Positions 58,509 through 64,000 of a DNA stretch of 64,000 nt are shown in pieces (within the stretch, counting starts at the first letter, position 1; every line of letters starts with the position of its first letter). The translations under genes were made by a program, and so were the position numbers. The DNA comes from Monoplex corrugatus (taxonomy: Eukaryota; Mollusca; Gastropoda; Littorinimorpha; Ranellidae). Location: assembly GCA_030674185.1 (NCBI GenBank), contig CM060306.1, positions 1,239,132 to 1,303,131 of the forward strand. The letters are read 5' to 3'. Under the pieces are notes generated by a model. The model made no database searches. It saw only the letters and a program-made list of their open reading frames with translations, and was not told where the DNA came from.

Positions 58509-59100
58509 GGCGCTCCGACTGCCGTTCGTTGGCGGAACCCCTGTAAGACTGCCATATGTCGGCGGAACCCCTGTGCGACTGCCATATGTCGGCGGAACCT
58601 CTGTGCGACTGACATTCACTGGCGGAACACCTGTGCGACTGCCATATGTCGGCGAAACCCCTGTGCGACTGACATTGTTGGCAGAACCCCTGTGCGATTG
58701 ACATTTGTCAGTGGAACCCCTGTGAGACTGACATTTGTCAGTGGAACCCCTGTGAGACTGACATTTGTCAGTGGAACCCCTGTGTGACTGCCATTTTTCA
58801 GTGGAGCCCCTGTAAGACTGCCATTTGTCAGTGGAACCCCTATAAGACTGATACATATCAGTGGAGCCCCTGTGAGATTGCCATTTGTCAGTGGAGCCCC
58901 TGCGCGACAGCTATTTGTCAGCTGAACCCCTGTGCGACTGACATTCGTTGGTGGAACTCCTGTGCGACTGCCGTTCGTCAGTTGAACTCCTGTGAGACTG
59001 CCGTTCGTCGATGGACCCTGTGTGACTGACATTGATTGGCGGAAACCCTGAGGGCCTACCTTTCGTTGGCGGAACCTCTGCAGACCAACTCTTCCTCCGT
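58509..59100. repeat. 30-bp minisatellite, about 20 units
   Basis: Unit close to acatttgtcagtggaacccc followed by tgtgagactg. The three central units (about 58700-58790) are almost identical; units diverge outwards (ccatatgtcggcgg on the left, ccgttcgtcagttg on the right). As 30 is a multiple of three, frames stay open on both strands (for example a minus-strand TNVSLTGVPL decapeptide repeat), which I treat as artefacts. Two more units stand at 60402-60461 next to the Gypsy LTR. Confidence 0.93.
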
Positions 59101-59395
59101 GGATCTCCTGCAGGCCAGCCATCCCGCAACTCGTGATGTTCAGCGTCGGCAGTGGTAATTCCATAAGACATTTCTAAATTATGGACAGTGCAGGTCAGCT
59201 GATATGAACTAGTGGCTGTGATTGTTGTGGATATGGACTTATAATGGGGAAATATTGTAATGTTGTGTGAGTGAGAACGTGCACGTGTATGTTAATAAAG
59301 AAATGTGTGTGGAAGTTTGAGCTTTAAGTGTTGTGTTGTTGTATGAATGTAAGTAGGTCTGTCTCTCTGTCTATCATTCTATAGTTCAGGCCCTA
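59101..59395. other. Unassigned spacer
   Basis: Just under 300 bp between minisatellite and Penelope RT core. An aataaa at 59296 on the plus strand. No gene. Confidence 0.4.
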
Positions 59396-59850
59396 ACTAG
59401 CCTAACATACGTCAACCTGATGGATGGATGAAAAGTGTGAACGCAGTGAATGCATTCTAAGAATTGGGGGTCATGATGGAGGGATGTCACACCAATGACA
59501 TCATTAATGCATCTTTTGTACATTTCAGGTTTGGGTTTCTTGTATTATTGTATGATTTGTTGTTCCAAGAATCCATTGAACACACAGGCATAGCTGGGGC
59601 TCATTTTTGTACCCATTACGAGTCTGATTTATAAAATATCTCCTTTCTAAATGAAAATATATTCAAGGTCAAGACTAGTTCTGCAATTCGGATGAGGGTT
59701 GATGCAGACAATGTCTGATCAGGTCGTTTTTCTAGAAAAATGTTGGAGAGCTTTTAATCCATCAGACTGGGGCATACTTGTGTATAGAGAGGTGACATCT
59801 AAAGTGAACAAGTATTTGGGCGACTCTTAGCTAGTGCATCATAGCTTTCA
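59396..59850 (-). mobile_element. Penelope-like element 2, RT core
   Basis: Minus-strand frame with YLFTLDVTSLYTSMPQSDG (59757-59815, the DVTSLYTNIP block), MGTKMSPSYACVFNGFLEQQ (59545-59610), YKRCINDVIGVTSLHHDP (59467-59520; the usual RYxDD is here RCIND) and a following CVHTFHPSIRLTY. Three stops. The catalytic YxDD is degraded, so inactive. It belongs with 57400-57935 as one old element interrupted by the minisatellite region. Confidence 0.75.
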
Positions 59851-60401
59851 TGGTTTTAGCCCTGGATCGTCTTTAGAGATAAAACAATACTAATACTAAT
59901 ATGGTATGACCACTTTTCAAAGTCATCTCATTCCCCTGGTTGAGGAAAGACTGGTGTGGAGGACAGAGACTCAGAGAACAGTGTGGGCAGCCCACATTCC
60001 AAGAACAGAACTGAATATCTATCCAGGTTGTCATAGCCGAGGGGTGGCATTGGGGACAAGCTCCCATTGTCTATAAAATGCCCCTCATGGCGCACGTCTC
60101 CAACAGCCTCTGACAACTAAGTCCAGCTCCTAGCCTGCTCATGTGGCTTAGATATAAGCCGGCGGAACTGCTACTACTGATAGGAGAAGGGGTGAAGGCG
60201 GGTTACTGGCGCCTGAAAACCAGTGCTTTGGGTAGATGGGGCTCATCAGTCTGGGAAGACAGCTCATCTAAGAGAAGGAAAACTCTGATTTCAAACCTCC
60301 ACTGCCTTGCGGCCATACCCACTCATAGGAAAGGCTTCGGGAGTCAACCCTGAGGAAAAATCCGGAGCCGGAGTCCCCAAGGCAGTCCGAGGCTGTATAC
60401 A
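59851..60401. other. Unassigned, possibly repetitive sequence
   Basis: 550 bp with higher GC than its neighbours (for example gcctgaaaaccagtgctttg near 60210, and cactgccttgcggccatacc at 60300-60319). It has the look of a transposon UTR, but I cannot assign it. No coding frame. Confidence 0.35.
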
Positions 60402-60461
60402 TGTGCGACAGCCATTTGTCAGTGGAACCCCTGTGAGACTGACATTTGTCAGTGGAGCCCC
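60402..60461. repeat. Two isolated units of the 30-bp minisatellite
   Basis: ccatttgtcagtggaacccc and acatttgtcagtggagcccc units directly abutting the Gypsy LTR. The LTR end (tgtaagact on the plus strand) also reads as array sequence, so the boundary is uncertain by about 9 bp. Confidence 0.85.
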
Positions 60462-60632
60462 TGTAAGACTCTGAAGACAGGGCAATGCTTCTACGTCTTT
60501 ACTCGTCGCTGTCTGATTCTCAACTGACTACAGTATATATACATATCACAGTGAACAGCAATCAGTTATCATTTAAACGAATATCATACCGTGCTGTTAT
60601 CCGCACGCTGTTTACTATCAACACACGTCACA
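60462..60632 (-). repeat. Gypsy/Mag-type 3' LTR (candidate)
   Basis: About 171 bp on the minus strand, starting TGTGACGTGTG and ending GTCTTACA (TG...CA), with a TATATATACT promoter-like box near 60533-60542. A purine-rich tract lies directly upstream at 60633-60650. The length fits the short LTRs of Mag-group elements. The matching 5' LTR would lie beyond 64000, so identity between LTRs cannot be tested here. Confidence 0.65.
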
Positions 60633-60650
60633 TCTCCCTTTCTTTAAGGA
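60633..60650 (-). promoter_or_regulatory. Polypurine tract of the Gypsy element
   Basis: Minus-strand ccttaaagaaagggagat immediately before the LTR, the expected plus-strand DNA primer site. Confidence 0.6.
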
Positions 60651-60870
60651 AATAAAAACAATTAATCATTTTTCCTATCTTTCAGTCCATACGAAACAAA
60701 TGCGTCCCCCACCTTTATCACAACACCAACCCAACAAACACTCACCCTCACGCACAGGGCCCAATCACTCATCCACCCCATTTTATCTCCGATCATTACA
60801 CCATCCATCACCATCATGTCCACATTTCGCAATGCTTTCAGTCCATCCGACCGCAGCAGAGTCCCCAGCC
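60651..60870. other. Gypsy 3' untranslated region
   Basis: 220 bp between pol stop and polypurine tract. No coding signal. Confidence 0.5.
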
Positions 60871-63800
60871 TCATTCACACCTCAGGAAATCTGGCCCTCC
60901 GCTTTGTCCCCCAGATCCTGTTCTGCAAGGAGAACCAACTGGCTCGGGTTGTCCCATCCCTGCCTGTTTGACAACCTCATCTGGCTCCCCGATGCTGGTT
61001 GTCTCAGACATTTTGATGACTGGTGACTGATCAGATGAGTTCTCTCGGACAGACGATGCTGGCGTCCTGACATCTGTTCCAGTTCCAGTTTTCTTGTTAT
61101 CTTCCAGCATCTGTTTTGATGGAATGATGATTTGCTGTTGCTTGCCCGATGTGTCGCTTTCCTGATGTCTTCCAGAAATCATCCTCCTCTGGACCAGTCG
61201 TTGAGGGTTGATTGTCTGCTGAAGCTCCGTTTCTGTTGTGTTTCGTAGCTGACGACGATTCCTTCTGTACTGACGTCCGTCCTCTGTGCGAATGTTGTAT
61301 GACCGGATGTTCACCTGTTGGTCTACTTTGGCGCTGATCCACTTTTTGGATCCTGGAGGTTTGAATTTCACAATCTGTCCCAGACTCAGTTCTGTCAGCT
61401 CTACTGCGCTTCTGTTGTAGTAGTGCGCTTGCTTCAGTTTCCTTTTCTCAAGTTCTTTCTTGATTGGTACAATTGTAGGTTGAAGTAATGTCTTTGACGT
61501 CGGCACTTGTGTCTCTGAGCAGGCGAACTGTTTACAGTCTCTGTCAGGATGTTTCTCAGCTCAAGTAAAGCGAGGAAGGGATCTTGATTGTTGTGTTCTG
61601 CTTTCTTCATGCACGTCTTTGCAGCCTTCACTGCGCTCTCTGCTTTTCCATTGGACTGAGGGTAGTTTGGTGAGCTTGTTACGTGTTCAAACCCATATTT
61701 TTTTCTGAACTTTCCAAACTGGTTTGATGTGAATTGAGTTCCACAGTCTGTTGTCAGGCGTTCTGGTATTCCTTGTCTTGCCAAGTGTCTCTTCAGACAG
61801 ATGATGACCTCTTTGGATTCTCTTGTTTGTAACCGATCAATCTCAAAGAAATCAGAATAGTGATCGACCGTGACCAGGTATTCATTGCCATTATGTTCAA
61901 AGATGTCACAAGCGATGTGTTGCCAGGGCAGGTCAGGGATCTCTGTACTGATAAGTGGTTCCTTCTGCTGACCACGTTGGTATGTGTTACAGGCGCTGCA
62001 TGTTTTGACAAAATCTTCAATGTCCATGTTCATCCTGGGCCAATAGACTACATCACGTGCTCTTCTTATGCAGCTCTGAATTCCTGAGTGGCTTGCATGA
62101 AGTATCTCAAGGATGTCTGCTCTTTCGCTTTCAGGTACAATTACTCTGTGGCTTTTGAAGACAAGTCCGTTGTGGACTGACAGTTCCTCCCTGAAAGGAA
62201 AGTATTCTTGTAACTGTAATGAAAGTTGTTGTTTCTCCTCTGGCCAGCCTTGTAGAATGACAGCTTTCATGGTTTTCATGGTTGCATCTTCCTGAGTTGC
62301 TTGCTGCAGACTGTTCAGTCTCTCTTGGCTGATGGCCAGTTCTTGCAATGAGTCTGTTTTCTCCAGGTCTGTGAGGAAAACGGCTTCCTTGTGGGTGACT
62401 TGCTGTTCCGCTTTTCCACAGACTGCTCTGCTGAGGGTGTCAGCCAGGTGCATCTCAGAACCACGCTTGTATACTACTGTGTACCTGAACTTCTGAGTTC
62501 TGAGTAGCATCCTCTGAATCCTCTTAGGTGCTGAGAGCAGGCTCTTCTTGTGAATGGTCTCTAGTGGTTTGTGGTCGGTCTCCACCAGGATGTCTCTTCC
62601 ATAGATGTATCTCTCAAACCTTTCCAGACCGAAGAGTATTGCCAACATCTCCTTTTCTATTTGAGCATAGCTTTTTTCTGTCTCGGTCAAGGCTCGTGAT
62701 GCGTACTGAATCGGTTGACCATCCTGCATGAGACAAGCTCCAAGTCCAAACTGTGAAGCATCACACTTAAGGGTGGTTGTACGCTTTCCTGAAGAGTCAA
62801 AGTAGCGAAGTACCGGTGGCTCAGAGAGTATCTTCTTCACTTTCTTTAGGGCTTCTCCGTGGACATCTTCATCCCATCTGAAGTGGACGTCTTTTTTTAC
62901 CAGTTCTCTGAGTGGTGCTGCTGCCTCAGACAGGTTTGGTGCAAATTTCTGAAGGTATCCGACTACACCGAGTAGTCTCTGCACAGCTGCTTTGTCTTCT
63001 GGCACTGGGAGTTGTTGGACAGCGTCCAATTTCTTTGGGTCGGCTTTCAAGCCTTCTCTTGAGAAGATGTGTCCCAAATATGATATCTCTGTTCGTTTCA
63101 TCTCAACCTTCTCCTTGTTGAGTTTGATTCCAGTCTCTCGGCATCGTTGTAGCAAACGGTTCAGGTTGGTATCATGAACTTGTGCTCCTGCTTCGTCGGT
63201 TGGTCCTCTGCCAAAAACAAAGATGTCATCATGAACCGCCACCACGCCTGGCAGTCCTACCAGAGCGATGTCAATCCTCCTCTGGAATTCTTCTGGGGCA
63301 GGTGAAATACCAAAGGGCATTCGTTTCCATCGGTATTTGCCAAAAGGCGTCTCAAATGTTGTCAGGTAGCTGCTGTCTTCGTCCAGTTCAACGTGCCAAA
63401 ACCCGTTTTTCGCGTCCAGGTGTGTGAAGTATTTTGCATCTTTGAGGAGAGGCAGTACGTCATCAATGGTTGGCATGGGGTACTCGTTTCTCCTGAGGGC
63501 TTTGTTCAGTGGCTTAGGGTCGATGCACAGTCTGACTTTCCCATTGCTCTTTGTTGTTACGACCAAACTGCTTACCCACTCCGTTGGCGTGTCTACTTTA
63601 GTGACCACGTCCAGTTTTTTCAACCTCTTCAGCTCGTCCTTCACTTTCTCTTGCACTGCTATCGGCCACTTTCTGCAAGGCATCTTCACTGGAGCAATAC
63701 TGGGGTCTGTTTCTAGGTGTAATTTCCCTTCAAGATTTCCTTCTCCTTCAAAGACATCGTTGTACTTTGTGAGGATATCTTTTGCATTTTCCTCCTCTTT

Positions 63801-63998
63801 CTGATTCGCCGCTATCGTTGCAATGTTCTCTTCATTGATCGTCAACAATTGCATGTGCTGTACAGCTTTCAGTCCCAGTACTGGCTTACAGTCCGTTTTG
63901 GTGATCGCGAAGTTGACTTTGTATTTCCTTCTGTTCTTGGGGTTTTTCACTCGCAGCACTATCTCCCCTACAGGCTTCATTTCTGTTCCGTTGAACAT
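60871..63998 (-). pseudogene. Gypsy/Mag-type pol (protease end, RT, RNase H, integrase), partial
   Basis: An 854-codon minus-strand frame (63998-61434) plus a second frame (61506-60871) with the polyprotein end. Domains by residue of the first frame: end of protease 1-50; RT about 100-330 with KVRLCIDPKPLN, THLDAKNGFWHVELDE, RWKRMPFGISPAPEEFQR and the core AVHDDIFVFG (His where most RTs have Tyr); RNase H 405-520 (KCDASQFGLG, EKEMLAI, VETDHKPL); integrase zinc finger 630-675 (HASHSG, CSACNTY); core Asp 698, Asp 751, Glu 787 (ACDIF, TTDCGTQF, NGKAE). A small deletion with frameshift near 61505 separates the C-terminal tail (LGQIVKFKPPGSKKWISAKV). The element continues past the right edge. Resembles proteins called K02A2.6-like. 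Confidence 0.9.
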
Positions 63999-64000
63999 CA

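Noticed and set aside
58468..59171. Repeat protein with a decapeptide TNVSLTGVPL unit
   Set aside because: The 30-bp minisatellite keeps several frames open on both strands, units vary at random between synonymous and non-synonymous sites, and no promoter or start context is convincing.

Overview
The window looks like animal nuclear DNA from a mollusc, most likely a gastropod. This is inferred from three things: a pair of leucine-rich-repeat GPCR genes of the Lymnaea GRL101 type, a caenogastropod-style tRNA-derived SINE core, and RTE/I/Penelope/Mag-type retroelements. The species cannot be named. There are no bacterial features, rRNA genes or CRISPR arrays. Nearly everything outside the two receptor genes is mobile DNA and simple repeats.

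Layout. 1-3.6 kb holds fragments of a Penelope-like element, RTE-like LINE A and L1/Tx1-like LINE C, then a 0.53 kb polypurine tract. 3.88-25.15 kb is a direct tandem duplication: unit 1 is 3883-15088 and unit 2 is 15089-25145. Each unit carries, in order, a jockey/CR1-like RT tail, a broken gag-protease, an internally inverted LINE A, LINE B, a second protease fragment and another LINE A. Unit 1 has an extra L2-like insertion (9689-10811) whose empty site survives in unit 2. From 22.67 to 30.11 kb a nearly complete LINE A is split by LINE C, with matching target-site duplications. 30.4-31.3 kb is a rearranged REL-endonuclease LINE (LINE D).

31.5-35.3 kb and 44.4-47.7 kb hold two same-strand paralogous receptor genes with CUB, LDLa, LRR and 7TM segments. 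The second also has a C-type-lectin-like domain. Both reading frames are broken as sequenced. The second keeps its signature motifs, and all four of its breaks look like single-base losses, so it may be a real gene read through consensus errors. Between the receptors lie two long GT-rich tracts flanking a nearly intact RNase H-bearing I/Nimb-like LINE E.

47.9-57 kb is a mosaic of LINE C, LINE D, other LINE fragments, SINEs and microsatellites. 57.4-60.5 kb is a second Penelope-like copy and a 30-bp minisatellite. 60.46-64 kb is a Mag-type Gypsy element on the minus strand (short 3' LTR, polypurine tract, pol) that runs off the right edge.

The nesting gives a relative history: gag-pol remnants, then LINE A, then LINE C into LINE A, then tandem duplication, then the L2-like insertion. 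I see no evidence of a new defence or metabolic system. The most interesting biology is the composite receptor architecture; the most interesting structure is the duplication with its dated insertion.
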